In this document: one piece after another, positions 15,666-22,571 of the stretch | Layout: each line of letters begins with the position of its first letter | Numbering within the stretch: the first letter of the stretch is position 1 | Origin: Butyricicoccus pullicaecorum | GTDB lineage: Bacteria > Bacillota > Clostridia > Oscillospirales > Butyricicoccaceae | Reading direction: 5' to 3' | Length of the DNA: 64,000 nt | NCBI GenBank assembly: GCA_021531865.1 | Contig: JAFBIW010000002.1 | Location: forward strand, 62,001-126,000 | The notes under the pieces: model-generated | Told to the model about the DNA's origin: nothing | Databases searched by the model: none | Seen by the model: the letters and a program-made list of their open reading frames with translations, nothing else | Program-made: the position numbers and the translations under genes

Positions 15666-15758
15666 GTGCTCACTGAGCATGCTCAGCGCCAGCACCGCGC
15701 CCGACTCCGTGCTCAGCATGGTGCTCAGCTGCTGTGCCGTACTCAGTCCCGTGCTCAG
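15666..15758. repeat. Cluster of GTGCTCAG-like octamers
   Basis: Six copies or one-mismatch variants start at 15666, 15679, 15709, 15721, 15739 and 15751; the first two flank a perfect 14-bp palindrome CTGAGCATGCTCAG (15673-15686). Spacings are 13, 30, 12, 18 and 12 nt, mostly multiples of six. Confidence 0.7.
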
Positions 15759-15853
15759 CCATCCGTCCCGGTTCACCGTCTGTCCCTGTTCGCATTCCAC
15801 AAAAACGCCCGCGGAAAACCCAGGGAATCTGTGGATTTTTTGGGCCGCAAAAA

Positions 15854-15883
15854 TTGACAATTCCGCTTTTTTCATGCTATAAT
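15854..15883 (+). promoter_or_regulatory. Strong promoter of the Fe-S scaffold/GGGtGRT operon
   Basis: Perfect -35 TTGACA (15854-15859), 18-nt spacer, perfect -10 TATAAT (15878-15883). Transcription starts over 230 nt before the first gene. Confidence 0.8.
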
Positions 15884-16047
15884 GCAATCGGAAAGAGTCA
15901 ATATATTGAGTTTTTTCTGGAATATACCAAAATTTAACCATTTTTGTTCCGGTTTTGTTTTAAAATTGTTAACTATTGGTGTAATCCCTGGCAAATCAAA
16001 GCCTGACGGCTGACTTCCCCGCCGGATTGCCGGCCGCCGGAATCGTG

Positions 16048-16088
16048 AGCTGTCGTTTCCAGCCAGCGCCGGAAACGCGGCTTTTTTT
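16048..16088 (+). terminator. Terminator inside the leader (probable attenuator)
   Basis: AGC..CGTTTCC pairs with GGAAACG..GCT, followed by seven Ts. It lies only 36 nt before the Fe-S scaffold start codon, so a full-length message needs readthrough. Upstream local pairings include AGCC/GGCT (16000-16011) and GGCAA/TTGCC (15990-16031). Confidence 0.7.
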
Positions 16089-16124
16089 GTGCCACGGCAA
16101 ATAAACAAAGGAAAGGTGAATACT

Positions 16125-16817
16125 ATGATCTATTCGACCGAAGTTCAGCGTATGTGCCCCGTCGCGAAGGGCGCGTATCACGGCCCGGCTGCGATCCCCG
16201 AAGAGGGTAAGTGGGTACAGGCCACGCAGATCTCCGACATCAGCGGCCTGACGCACGGCATCGGCTGGTGTGCTCCCCAGCAGGGCGCGTGCAAGCTGAC
16301 CCTGAACGTCAAGGAGGGCATCATCGAGGAGGCTCTGGTTGAGACCATCGGCTGCTCGGGCATGACCCACTCCGCCGCGATGGCTTCCGAAATCCTCATC
16401 GGCAAGACCCTGCTCGAGGCGCTCAACACCGACCTCGTCTGCGACGCCATCAACACCGCGATGCGTGAGCTGTTCCTCCAGATCGTTTACGGCCGCACCC
16501 AGACCGCGTTCTCCGAAGGCGGCCTGCCGATCGGCGCGTCCCTCGAGGATCTGGGCAAGGGTCTGCGTTCTCAGGTCGGCACCATGTTCGCGACCAAGGA
16601 GAAGGGCCCGCGTTACCTCGAAATGGCCGAGGGCTACTGCACCCGCATCGCGCTGAACGCCGAGAATGAGATCATCGGTTATGAGTTCATCAATCTGGGC
16701 AAGATGATGGACTTCATCAAGAAGGGCGACGAGCCGGCCGCCGCGATGGAGAAGGCCAAGGGCCACTACGGCCAGTTCGACAACGCTGTCAAGTACGTCG
16801 ATCCCCGTCAGGAATAA
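16125..16817 (+). CDS. IscU/NifU-like iron-sulfur scaffold-related protein
   Basis: A 230-residue protein related to Fe-S cluster assembly scaffolds. WCAPQQGAC (about residues 50-58) and ETIGCSGMTHSAAMASE (about 77-93) place cysteines where IscU/NifU ligands lie, followed by a distinct C-terminal half. In many Clostridia this protein is paired with a GGGtGRT protein, as here 19 nt downstream. I know of no proven function; a cluster scaffold or maturation role for an unidentified target is an inference. AAGGTG precedes the ATG. Expression probably depends on the attenuator in the leader. Confidence 0.78.
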   Translation: MIYSTEVQRMCPVAKGAYHGPAAIPEEGKWVQATQISDISGLTHGIGWCAPQQGACKLTLNVKEGIIEEALVETIGCSGMTHSAAMASEILIGKTLLEALNTDLVCDAINTAMRELFLQIVYGRTQTAFSEGGLPIGASLEDLGKGLRSQVGTMFATKEKGPRYLEMAEGYCTRIALNAENEIIGYEFINLGKMMDFIKKGDEPAAAMEKAKGHYGQFDNAVKYVDPRQE

Positions 16818-16836
16818 GCAAGGAGGAGGAAACACA

Positions 16837-17835
16837 ATGGCTTTGTTTGAAAGTTACGAAAGAAGAATCGACAAGATCAACTCCGTCCTGAGCCAGTACG
16901 GGATCAGCAGCGTTGAGGAGTGCAAGGACATCTGCGTCGAGAAGGGCTTCAACCCTTACGAGATCGTAAAGGGCATCCAGCCGATCTGCTTTGAGAATGC
17001 TTGCTGGGCATACACCGTCGGCGCGGCCATCGCCATTAAGAAGGGCGTCAAGGACGCGGCTGAGGCGGCGGAAGCCATCGGCATCGGCCTGCAGTCCTTC
17101 TGCATCCCGGGTTCTGTTGCGGAAGACCGCAAGGTTGGTCTGGGTCACGGCAATCTGGGCGCCATGCTGCTGCGCGACGACACCAAGTGCTTCGCTTTCC
17201 TGGCCGGTCACGAGTCCTTCGCGGCGGCTGAGGGCGCGATCGGCATCGTCCGCAACGCGAACAAGGCGCGCAAGGAGCCGCTGCGCGTTATCCTGAACGG
17301 TCTGGGCAAGGACGCGGCGCAGATCATCTCCCGCATCAACGGCTTTACCTACGTACAGACCAAGTTTGACTACTACACCGGCGAGCTGAAGGTCGTCCGC
17401 GAGATCGCTTACTCCGACGGCGAGCGCGCGGCTGTCCGCTGCTACGGCGCGGACGACGTCCGCGAGGGCGTTGCCATCATGCACAGCGAGGGTGTTGACG
17501 TTTCCATCACCGGTAACTCCACCAACCCGACCCGCTTCCAGCATCCGGTTGCCGGCACCTACAAGAAGGAGTGCATCGAGCAGGGCAAGAAGTACTTCTC
17601 CGTTGCTTCGGGCGGCGGCACGGGCCGTACCCTGCATCCGGACAACATGGCGGCTGGCCCCGCTTCCTATGGCATGACCGACACCATGGGCCGTATGCAT
17701 TCCGACGCGCAGTTCGCGGGTTCTTCCTCCGTTCCGGCGCACGTCGAGATGATGGGCTTCCTGGGCATGGGCAACAACCCGATGGTCGGCGCGACCGTCG
17801 CTGTTGCTGTCGCTGTTGCCGAGGCGCTCAAGTAA
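16837..17835 (+). CDS. GGGtGRT protein
   Basis: A 332-residue protein of the family named for its conserved motif, seen here as ASGGGTGRTLHPDNMAAGPAS (about residues 255-275). Other strong blocks are SITGNSTNPTRFQHPVAGTY and HVEMMGFLGMGNNPMVGATV. Several cysteines and the genetic link to an IscU-like protein suggest metal or Fe-S chemistry, but the biochemical role is unknown. AGGAGG stands 7-8 nt before the ATG. Codon use is strongly biased, with GC-rich third positions, suggesting high expression. A clear terminator follows. Confidence 0.85.
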   Translation: MALFESYERRIDKINSVLSQYGISSVEECKDICVEKGFNPYEIVKGIQPICFENACWAYTVGAAIAIKKGVKDAAEAAEAIGIGLQSFCIPGSVAEDRKVGLGHGNLGAMLLRDDTKCFAFLAGHESFAAAEGAIGIVRNANKARKEPLRVILNGLGKDAAQIISRINGFTYVQTKFDYYTGELKVVREIAYSDGERAAVRCYGADDVREGVAIMHSEGVDVSITGNSTNPTRFQHPVAGTYKKECIEQGKKYFSVASGGGTGRTLHPDNMAAGPASYGMTDTMGRMHSDAQFAGSSSVPAHVEMMGFLGMGNNPMVGATVAVAVAVAEALK

Positions 17836-17858
17836 GTCTCCGATTTCAGCACAAATGC

Positions 17859-17888
17859 AAGAGCTGCTCAACTGAGCGGCTCTTTTTT
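17859..17888 (+). terminator. Terminator of the GGGtGRT operon
   Basis: AAGAGC.GCTC/GAGC.GCTCTT stem with an AACT loop and a T run. Confidence 0.85.
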
Positions 17889-17892
17889 GTTC

Positions 17893-18132
17893 GGTTTTTT
17901 CATCGTCCGCGCTGCGCAGAATGAATTCCTCCGGAGTCGGAAGCTGCACGTCGTGCATGAATTGACCCCACAGCGCGACGCCGTCCGGGTCATCCTGCGC
18001 ATTTTTCCAGCCCTCGCGGATCGCAAGCGCCATCTGCGACCGGACATATTCGACGGTCTTCCCCTCCTGCCGGGCGATCTGCTCGATGATCCGCTTGGCC
18101 TTCTGCCGCTGCTGCGCCGTCAGTTTTTTCAC
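17893..18132 (-). CDS. Small protein, Spo0A-C-like, without a stop where expected
   Basis: The first 70-80 codons look real: a GTG start with AAGGAGG 9 nt upstream, a plausible promoter (TTGTAA, 17 nt, TAGTAT) and a helical, charged sequence with ARQEGKTVEYVRSQM and PTPEEFIL, resembling small proteins annotated as Spo0A C-terminal-domain-like. The similarity is weak and function unknown. The frame does not stop at the end of this domain; it stays open to 16789, running antisense through the whole GGGtGRT gene and into the scaffold gene. That extension is probably an accident of codon bias, or the original stop was lost by mutation. The 3' boundary given marks only where the plausible part ends. 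Confidence 0.4.
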
Positions 18133-18180
18133 GGTTATCCGCCTCCTTTTTCTTTATACTAACATTTCTCATGTATTTTT

Positions 18181-18200
18181 ACAATAGAAATTTCTGTTGT
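18181..18200. promoter_or_regulatory. 20-bp operator-like palindrome between divergent genes
   Basis: ACAATAGAAATTTCTGTTGT is a palindrome with one mismatched pair. It overlaps the divergent promoter region of the RHH gene and the small minus-strand gene. Confidence 0.6.
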
Positions 18201-18250
18201 ACTATATACCAGAGTTTTCTCGTATAATATTAGAAAAAGGAGGGTCGATC

Positions 18251-18427
18251 ATGGCTTTTATCCCGAAAGAACCTCGCAAGAAGGTCGAAGCAGGCTATAA
18301 AACGTTATATATGTCGCAAGAATTGATCGACCGAGTTACGCAAATCGCAAAAGAAAACAACCTGAGCTTCAACAGTGTGGTCGTCAGCATGATCGAGCAT
18401 TGCCTGCAAGAGGATCAGGAGTCATAA
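18251..18427 (+). CDS. Ribbon-helix-helix protein
   Basis: A 58-residue protein with a basic N-terminus and a CopG/Arc-like ribbon-helix-helix: strand KTLYMSQ, helix ELIDRVTQIAKEN, turn NLSF and helix NSVVVSMIEHCLQE. It should be a dimeric DNA-binding protein. GGAGG lies before the ATG and TATAAT is at about 18225. The near-perfect palindrome upstream is a likely operator, so autoregulation or control of the divergent gene is plausible. No toxin partner with a recognised fold is adjacent. Confidence 0.75.
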   Translation: MAFIPKEPRKKVEAGYKTLYMSQELIDRVTQIAKENNLSFNSVVVSMIEHCLQEDQES

Positions 18428-18435
18428 CCCACGCA

Positions 18436-18462
18436 AAAAGAAAGACGCTGTCTCTTGACAGC
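18436..18462 (-). terminator. Minus-strand stem-loop and T tract
   Basis: CGCTGTC/GACAGCG stem with a TCTT loop; in the minus direction it is followed by TCTTTCTTTTT. It overlaps the -35 box of the plus-strand promoter at 18455. Confidence 0.5.
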
Positions 18463-18483
18463 GCCCTTCCCCACCCTTATAAT
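18455..18483 (+). promoter_or_regulatory. Consensus promoter of a putative antisense RNA
   Basis: Perfect -35 TTGACA (18455-18460), 17-nt spacer, perfect -10 TATAAT (18478-18483), with no protein gene downstream on that strand. Confidence 0.75.
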
Positions 18484-18489
18484 AAAAAT

Positions 18490-18575
18490 GTAAGCAAACC
18501 GTTTACGGTTGGCCAAATGCGAATTATCTTTTTATGAAAAATAAGCCGCTCTCTGCCAAGAGCGGTTTATTTCTT
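18490..18575 (+). ncRNA. Putative antisense RNA convergent with the small hydrophobic peptide
   Basis: A roughly 85-nt transcript is predicted from the consensus promoter to the bidirectional terminator. It contains an AACCG/CGGTT hairpin and overlaps the 3' end of the peptide mRNA, including its stop codon. A nine-base block AGCAAACCG is complementary at eight positions to the 5' leader of the peptide mRNA. No coding frame with a ribosome-binding site is seen. Confidence 0.5.
18537..18573. terminator. Bidirectional terminator shared by convergent transcripts
   Basis: AAATAAGCCGCTCT pairs with AGAGCGGTTTATTT with T-rich flanks on both strands; the peptide stop codon lies within it. Confidence 0.75.
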
Positions 18576-18635
18576 TATGGCCCGGATGATCTCCAGCGTG
18601 ACCACAAGGATCAGAAAGATGTACACCAGTTCCAT
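18567..18635 (-). CDS. 22-residue hydrophobic peptide, type I toxin-like
   Basis: This gene is too short for usual gene finding. The ATG is preceded by GGGAGG at 8 nt and the frame encodes 22 residues: MELVYIFLILVV, a short polar break, then IIRAIKK, that is one membrane-spanning stretch with a basic tail. It has its own promoter (18698-18726), a leader of about 60 nt and a terminator. A convergent plus-strand transcript shares that terminator. This layout resembles type I toxins such as Fst and TxpA, though no sequence match can be claimed. It could instead be a benign small membrane peptide. Confidence 0.55.
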   Translation of the reverse strand: MELVYIFLILVVTLEIIRAIKK

Positions 18636-18697
18636 AAAACCACCTCCCTTCGCAAAATGTTCTGGGAGACAGCCAACCGCTCTGTTGCTCTATCCTG

Positions 18698-18726
18698 ATT
18701 TTATCACAGCTTCAACCTTCCGGCAA
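18698..18726 (-). promoter_or_regulatory. Promoter of the hydrophobic peptide
   Basis: Minus strand: -35 TTGCCG (18721-18726), 17-nt spacer, extended -10 TGATAAAAT (hexamer 18698-18703). Confidence 0.65.
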
Positions 18727-18728
18727 CG

Positions 18729-18757
18729 AAAAACCCGCTCTTTCGAGCGGGTTTTGT
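18729..18757 (-). terminator. Terminator of ilvE
   Basis: AAAACCCGCTC/GAGCGGGTTTT stem with a GAAA loop and T tract in the minus direction. Confidence 0.85.
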
Positions 18758-18774
18758 GTTACATTGACGGGAAA

Positions 18775-19842
18775 TCAGTCGATCTTGGTGGTCCAGCCCA
18801 TGTCGTCCGGGAGCTTGCCCCACTGGATGCCGGTGATGGTATCATACAGCTTGTGGGTGATCGGGCCGATCTCGCCGTTGTTGATGTAGGCAACGTCGCC
18901 CTCATAGCGCAGCTCGCCGACCGGAGAGATGACCGCCGCGGTACCGGTGCCGAATACTTCCTCGAGCTTGCCTTCCTTGGACGCCTTCATAACGTCGGCG
19001 ATCGGCAGACGATCCTCGGAAACCGGGATGCCCCACTTCTTCAGCAGCTCGATGCAGGACATACGGGTGACGCCGGGCAGAACAGTGCCGACGGTGGGCG
19101 CGGTGTAAACGGTGCCGTCGATCTTGAAGAAGCAGTTCATCGAGCCGACTTCCTCAACATACTTGTGCTCGACGCCGTCCAGCCACAGGGTCTGCTCATA
19201 GCCCAGATCGTGCGCCTTGACCTGAGAGATCAGGGACGCGGCGTAGTTGCCGCCGCACTTGGTGAAGCCGGTGCCGCCCGGGCAGGCGCGGGTGTACTCG
19301 TCCTCGACGAAGATCTTGACCGGGTTGATGCCGGTGGAGTAGTATGCGCCGACAGGCGAGCAGATGATGATAAACTGATGGGTCTTAGAGGTGCGAACGC
19401 CCAGATGCGGCTCGGTCGCAATGACAAAGGGACGGATGTACAGGCTGGTGCCCTCCTGATGCGGAACCCAGTCCTCCTCGGTCTTGACGATCGCCTTGAC
19501 GGCCTGAACAAAATCCTCAACATCGAGCGCGGGCAGGCACATGCGCTTGTTGGTGTTGATCATGCGCTGCGCGTTCTTCTCGGGGCGGAACAGCTGGATG
19601 GAACCGTCGGGCAGGCGGTACGCCTTCAGGCCCTCGAAGGATTCCATCGCATAGTGCAGCACCATCGCGGCCGGATCGATCGAAATCGGCTGGTAGGGCA
19701 CGATGCGCGCGTCATGCCAACCCTGACCTTCGGTATGATCCATAATGAACATATGGTCAGTATAGTAAATACCGAAGCCCAGAGAACTTTCGTCCGGCTT
19801 CGTCTTCTTGTTCTGCGTCAGTTCATACTTGATGTTGAGCAT
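18775..19842 (-). CDS. ilvE: Branched-chain amino acid aminotransferase
   Basis: A 355-residue fold-type IV PLP enzyme that interconverts leucine, isoleucine and valine with their 2-oxo acids. SFEGLKAYR, the YIRPFVIATEPHLGV segment, the lysine region FTKCGGNYAASL (PLP Schiff-base Lys) and EVFGTGTAAVISPVG are all present. This is the longer BCAT class. The ATG at 19842 is chosen; an in-frame GTG 12 nt upstream is possible. It is a single gene with its own promoter and terminator. Confidence 0.95.
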   Translation of the reverse strand: MLNIKYELTQNKKTKPDESSLGFGIYYTDHMFIMDHTEGQGWHDARIVPYQPISIDPAAMVLHYAMESFEGLKAYRLPDGSIQLFRPEKNAQRMINTNKRMCLPALDVEDFVQAVKAIVKTEEDWVPHQEGTSLYIRPFVIATEPHLGVRTSKTHQFIIICSPVGAYYSTGINPVKIFVEDEYTRACPGGTGFTKCGGNYAASLISQVKAHDLGYEQTLWLDGVEHKYVEEVGSMNCFFKIDGTVYTAPTVGTVLPGVTRMSCIELLKKWGIPVSEDRLPIADVMKASKEGKLEEVFGTGTAAVISPVGELRYEGDVAYINNGEIGPITHKLYDTITGIQWGKLPDDMGWTTKID

Positions 19843-19889
19843 GGGTAATTTCACTCTTTTCTATTAAACTAAGATAAAGCACTGATTCT

Positions 19890-19918
19890 ATTTTAGTGCA
19901 GGCAACTCTTTTTTTCAA
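19890..19918 (-). promoter_or_regulatory. Promoter of ilvE
   Basis: Minus strand: -35 TTGAAA (19913-19918), 17-nt spacer, -10 TAAAAT (19890-19895). The leader is about 45 nt, too short for a T-box. Confidence 0.65.
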
Positions 19919-20016
19919 GACTCTTTTCACTGTTTTTTCAATTTTTATGCAAAATTGGAAGACAGCACACAACAGTCCCCTTCCGTGCTCCCCGGAACGC
20001 GAAACGCCGCCGCACA

Positions 20017-20045
20017 TTGCTTTTCGCGCCGCCGGATGGTATAAT
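20017..20045 (+). promoter_or_regulatory. Promoter of the deacetylase-like gene
   Basis: -35 TTGCTT (20017-20022), 17-nt spacer, -10 TATAAT (20040-20045). Confidence 0.65.
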
Positions 20046-20078
20046 GAAAGCACACCCGATCTGGAAGGAGGAACTTGC

Positions 20079-21254
20079 ATGAAATTACGGCTGCGCCGGC
20101 TGCTCTGCCTGCTGCTCTGCGCTGTGCTCTGTCTGGTCTGCATTCCGTCCGGTTCAGCCGCAGCGACGACCATGCTGACCGCGATCAATGATTCCTTCCT
20201 TCCCCTTTCGGCTTCGACCATGCCGGTTCGCGTGGGCGGCACGCAGTACGTCCCCTATTCGGTCTTTACCGGCACGCTCGGCGTTTCCGCTTCGTACAGT
20301 TCCGCCGATCAGAGCCTGACCCTGTCCGCAGGCGCGACCAGCCTGCTGTTCCAGCTCGACCGCGGCACGGTTTACGACCAGAACATGACCAGTTACAACA
20401 CACCGGCCTACTCCATGAACGGCACGGTTTATGTTCCGGTCAAGCTGGTCTGCGGCAAGTTCGGTCTGACGTATTCCAATATTTCGGCCGCCGCACCCAT
20501 CCTGCGCATCTGCAACGACAACGCGAGCCAGTCCGATTCGGCCTTCGTTTCGTCCTCCGCCGCCACGATCCGGCGGATGCTGGACAACTACAACGGAAAT
20601 GCAGCGACCTCTAAGCCGTCAACAAACAGCCAGACTACCACCACAACTGTCGATCCGGTCACCGGAGAACCGGTCGAACAACCCACGGTCAAGCCTAACA
20701 CAGCCTATCTGACCTATCTGGGCACACCCGGTAAAAATACCCGGGAAATCCTGGACGCGCTTGCATCCGCCGGGATCTCAGCGACCTTCTTCCTGACGGC
20801 GGACGGCACGCCCCTCGACGGCGAGCTGCTGCGTGAGATCGTCGGGCGGGGACACGCGGTCGGTTTCCTGCTGCTGTCCTCGGCGCAGGATATGACCGGC
20901 AAGCTGCGCGCCGCGAACGACGTGCTCTTCCGCGAGACCGGAACGGTCTCGCACCTGCTCTGCATCTCGGACGGCTCAGCCAAGCTGTCTGCCGCGCAGC
21001 GTGAAGGATTGTCCGCCGCTGGATTCCGTGTCTGGGACGCAGCGCTGGACAGTCGGGATCATTCGCTGGGTGCGGCGCAGACCGCGCAGAATGTGATCGA
21101 CGCCTGCGGCCGGACTTCGGGTACAGTCGTCATCCGCATGGGGCATTACGGCTCGACCGCCCGCGCCACCGCGTCAATCGCGGCATATTTGAATCAGAAT
21201 GCCGTCCCGACCGCCGTTGCTTCCCTGCCCTGCACACCGATCACACAATCATAA
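20079..21254 (+). CDS. Secreted polysaccharide-deacetylase-like protein without catalytic motifs
   Basis: A 391-residue exported protein. A basic, leucine-rich signal peptide ends near residue 27. Residues about 35-145 resemble the copper-amine-oxidase-N/stalk domain found in Firmicute surface proteins (MPVRVGGTQYVPYSVF, MNGTVYVPVKLV). A Thr-rich linker follows (about 165-205), then a domain with the carbohydrate-esterase-4 framework (GKNTREILDALASAGISATFFL). The catalytic TFDDG is replaced by LTYLG and the metal-binding HSxxH region by GFLLLSS, so deacetylation is unlikely. It may bind polysaccharide without cutting it. AGGAGG precedes the ATG. Confidence 0.8.
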   Translation: MKLRLRRLLCLLLCAVLCLVCIPSGSAAATTMLTAINDSFLPLSASTMPVRVGGTQYVPYSVFTGTLGVSASYSSADQSLTLSAGATSLLFQLDRGTVYDQNMTSYNTPAYSMNGTVYVPVKLVCGKFGLTYSNISAAAPILRICNDNASQSDSAFVSSSAATIRRMLDNYNGNAATSKPSTNSQTTTTTVDPVTGEPVEQPTVKPNTAYLTYLGTPGKNTREILDALASAGISATFFLTADGTPLDGELLREIVGRGHAVGFLLLSSAQDMTGKLRAANDVLFRETGTVSHLLCISDGSAKLSAAQREGLSAAGFRVWDAALDSRDHSLGAAQTAQNVIDACGRTSGTVVIRMGHYGSTARATASIAAYLNQNAVPTAVASLPCTPITQS

Positions 21255-21263
21255 AGGATACAT

Positions 21264-21299
21264 AAAAAGGCGTCAGCCCGTCGGCTGACGCCTTTTTTC
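21264..21299. terminator. Bidirectional terminator
   Basis: GGCGTCAGCC/GGCTGACGCC stem flanked by A and T tracts, between convergent genes. Confidence 0.88.
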
Positions 21300-21306
21300 T
21301 GCATTT

Positions 21307-21858
21307 TTATGGCACGAGAAGTGCGGTCAACGCCACATTGTACGCAGGCAGGCCGTCCATGCTCCAAAGCAGCGGCATGCCCAGCTCCTGCTCGGCGATC
21401 TTGCTCAGGTCAAACCGAAACGCCGAAAAGGAATACCGCATCCGCTCCGGCTTGACACAGGGCGTACCCAGGACGCGCGTACAGGTCTCGCACTGTTCGC
21501 ACCGCCCGGCGGCGATACTGACCGACCCGGGAACGCAGGTTTCAAGCTGGAGCATCAGCTCATGCACGATCTTTTTGACTGCGCCGTAGGTACGCTGACG
21601 CACCGGCTCGAGCAGCTCCGGCCGCTTGGACAACGCCCGGCAGGCGTCCGTATAGACGACCTTGACGCCGATCAGGTACGCGCGCGAAAACGGGGCGAAA
21701 CACATCCGCGTCTGCGGTGTGCCCGGCGGACACGACCAACGCTTTTCGTAATCCGGGCAGCCACGGCAGCAGGCATGAAACGTGACCGGATCATAATAGG
21801 TATCCAGCAAACGCTGCACCGAAATCTCCCGAACCTGAACCTCGGTTTGATATTCCAT
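21307..21858 (-). CDS. DUF2284 metal-binding protein
   Basis: A 183-residue cysteine-rich protein of the DUF2284 type. Clusters HACCRGCPDYEKRWSCPPG (about residues 28-46) and GRCEQCETCTRVLGTPCVKPE (about 117-137) look like metal or Fe-S ligands. The C-terminal MPLLWSMDGLPAYNVALTALLV is typical of the family. Function is unproven. The ATG at 21858 follows GGTGG at 8 nt and is preferred to a GTG 12 nt upstream. It lies downstream of the eut locus across a probable terminator, so it is probably separate. Confidence 0.8.
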   Translation of the reverse strand: MEYQTEVQVREISVQRLLDTYYDPVTFHACCRGCPDYEKRWSCPPGTPQTRMCFAPFSRAYLIGVKVVYTDACRALSKRPELLEPVRQRTYGAVKKIVHELMLQLETCVPGSVSIAAGRCEQCETCTRVLGTPCVKPERMRYSFSAFRFDLSKIAEQELGMPLLWSMDGLPAYNVALTALLVP

Positions 21859-21990
21859 GCCATTCTCCACCTTTCCGCCGCTTCAATCGGGTTTCGATTC
21901 AAAAAAGACAGGCTGCAATCTCGCTCATCTGCCTCGATTTTCCGTTTCGGACAACCGCGCTGCGCACACAGCGCGTCTCTCCGAACCGGA

Positions 21991-22039
21991 AAACAAAAAA
22001 TGCCGCACCCACAAAAGAGGTACAGCCGTTTCTGTGGGT
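21991..22039 (-). terminator. Probable terminator of the eut locus
   Basis: Minus strand: ACCCACA/TGTGGGT stem with a 19-nt loop, then GCGGCATTTTTT. A second strong palindrome (GCATGCCGCGG with its complement, about 22066-22091) lies just upstream. Confidence 0.5.
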
Positions 22040-22113
22040 CAAGCCGCAGAGGCAGAACGCCCCCGCATGCCGCGGAACACCGCGGCATGCGAAGGCTCTT
22101 GCCAAAGGGCGGA

Positions 22114-22554
22114 TCAGCCCTCCTGCCAGTTCGCCGGATAAACCGTGTAAACGTATTTCGCGTGGTCGGGCGTCTGGAAATGGATGTGACTGCCCTTGGG
22201 GATATAAATGATATCACCCTGGCTGCCGCTGACAATACGGCCGTCAATCTCGATCTCCAGATTGCCTTCCAGTACGATGTCATATTCGTCGTAGGTCAGC
22301 GTCCATTCAAAGCTGGCGCCGTCCTTGAGTTCCATGACGCCGCAGCCCATACGGGGCGCTTCTTCCAGCGTGGTCACGTCGTTCAGCAGAACGTCCGAGC
22401 GGCCCTCAAAGGGCTGCAGCGGGACCGTGCTGGTCTTGATGCCGATAATACCGCTCGGGTCGACCTGCTTTTCAAAGCCGGGGCCGGCCTTCTGCGCGGT
22501 TTCAGACAGCACCTTTTCTACGATCTCACGAATCAAAGCTTCACTGATGTTCAT
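22114..22554 (-). CDS. eutQ: Ethanolamine utilization protein EutQ
   Basis: A 146-residue cupin protein of the EutQ family, last gene of the eut locus. The N-terminal helix (MNISEALIREIVEKVL) resembles encapsulation peptides, and the cupin barrel has ELKDGASFEWTLTYDEYDIVLEG and YIPKGSHIHFQTPDHAKYVYTVYP. Salmonella EutQ has acetate-kinase activity, which would make ATP from acetyl phosphate produced by EutD inside or near the shell. It is shorter than the enteric protein, which has a longer N-terminus. It starts 17 nt after eutH. Confidence 0.9.
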   Translation of the reverse strand: MNISEALIREIVEKVLSETAQKAGPGFEKQVDPSGIIGIKTSTVPLQPFEGRSDVLLNDVTTLEEAPRMGCGVMELKDGASFEWTLTYDEYDIVLEGNLEIEIDGRIVSGSQGDIIYIPKGSHIHFQTPDHAKYVYTVYPANWQEG

Positions 22555-22571
22555 AGGGCCACAAACCTTTC

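Larger units (their letters stand above)
15649..16124. other. Intergenic region: GTGCTCAG cluster, promoter and attenuated leader
   Basis: The stretch holds repeated GTGCTCAG-like words (15666-15758), a strong plus-strand promoter (15854-15883) and a roughly 200-nt leader ending in a terminator (16048-16088). A minus-strand frame at 15654-15941 reads through the words as repeated Leu-Ser-Thr but has no promoter or ribosome-binding site. Confidence 0.6.

Noticed and set aside
15666-15758. CRISPR-like array
   Set aside because: Repeat units are only 8 nt with irregular spacing; no cas genes are in the window.
15654-15941. 95-codon minus-strand frame with repeated Leu-Ser-Thr
   Set aside because: The repeats are just the translated GTGCTCAG cluster; no promoter or ribosome-binding site fits, and the frame runs against a strong plus-strand promoter.
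15984-16040. c-di-GMP-I or cobalamin riboswitch in the GGGtGRT leader
   Set aside because: A GGCAA/TTGCC stem looks superficially like a GEMM closing stem, but the conserved inner blocks are missing and the loop is too short; no B12 box is present.
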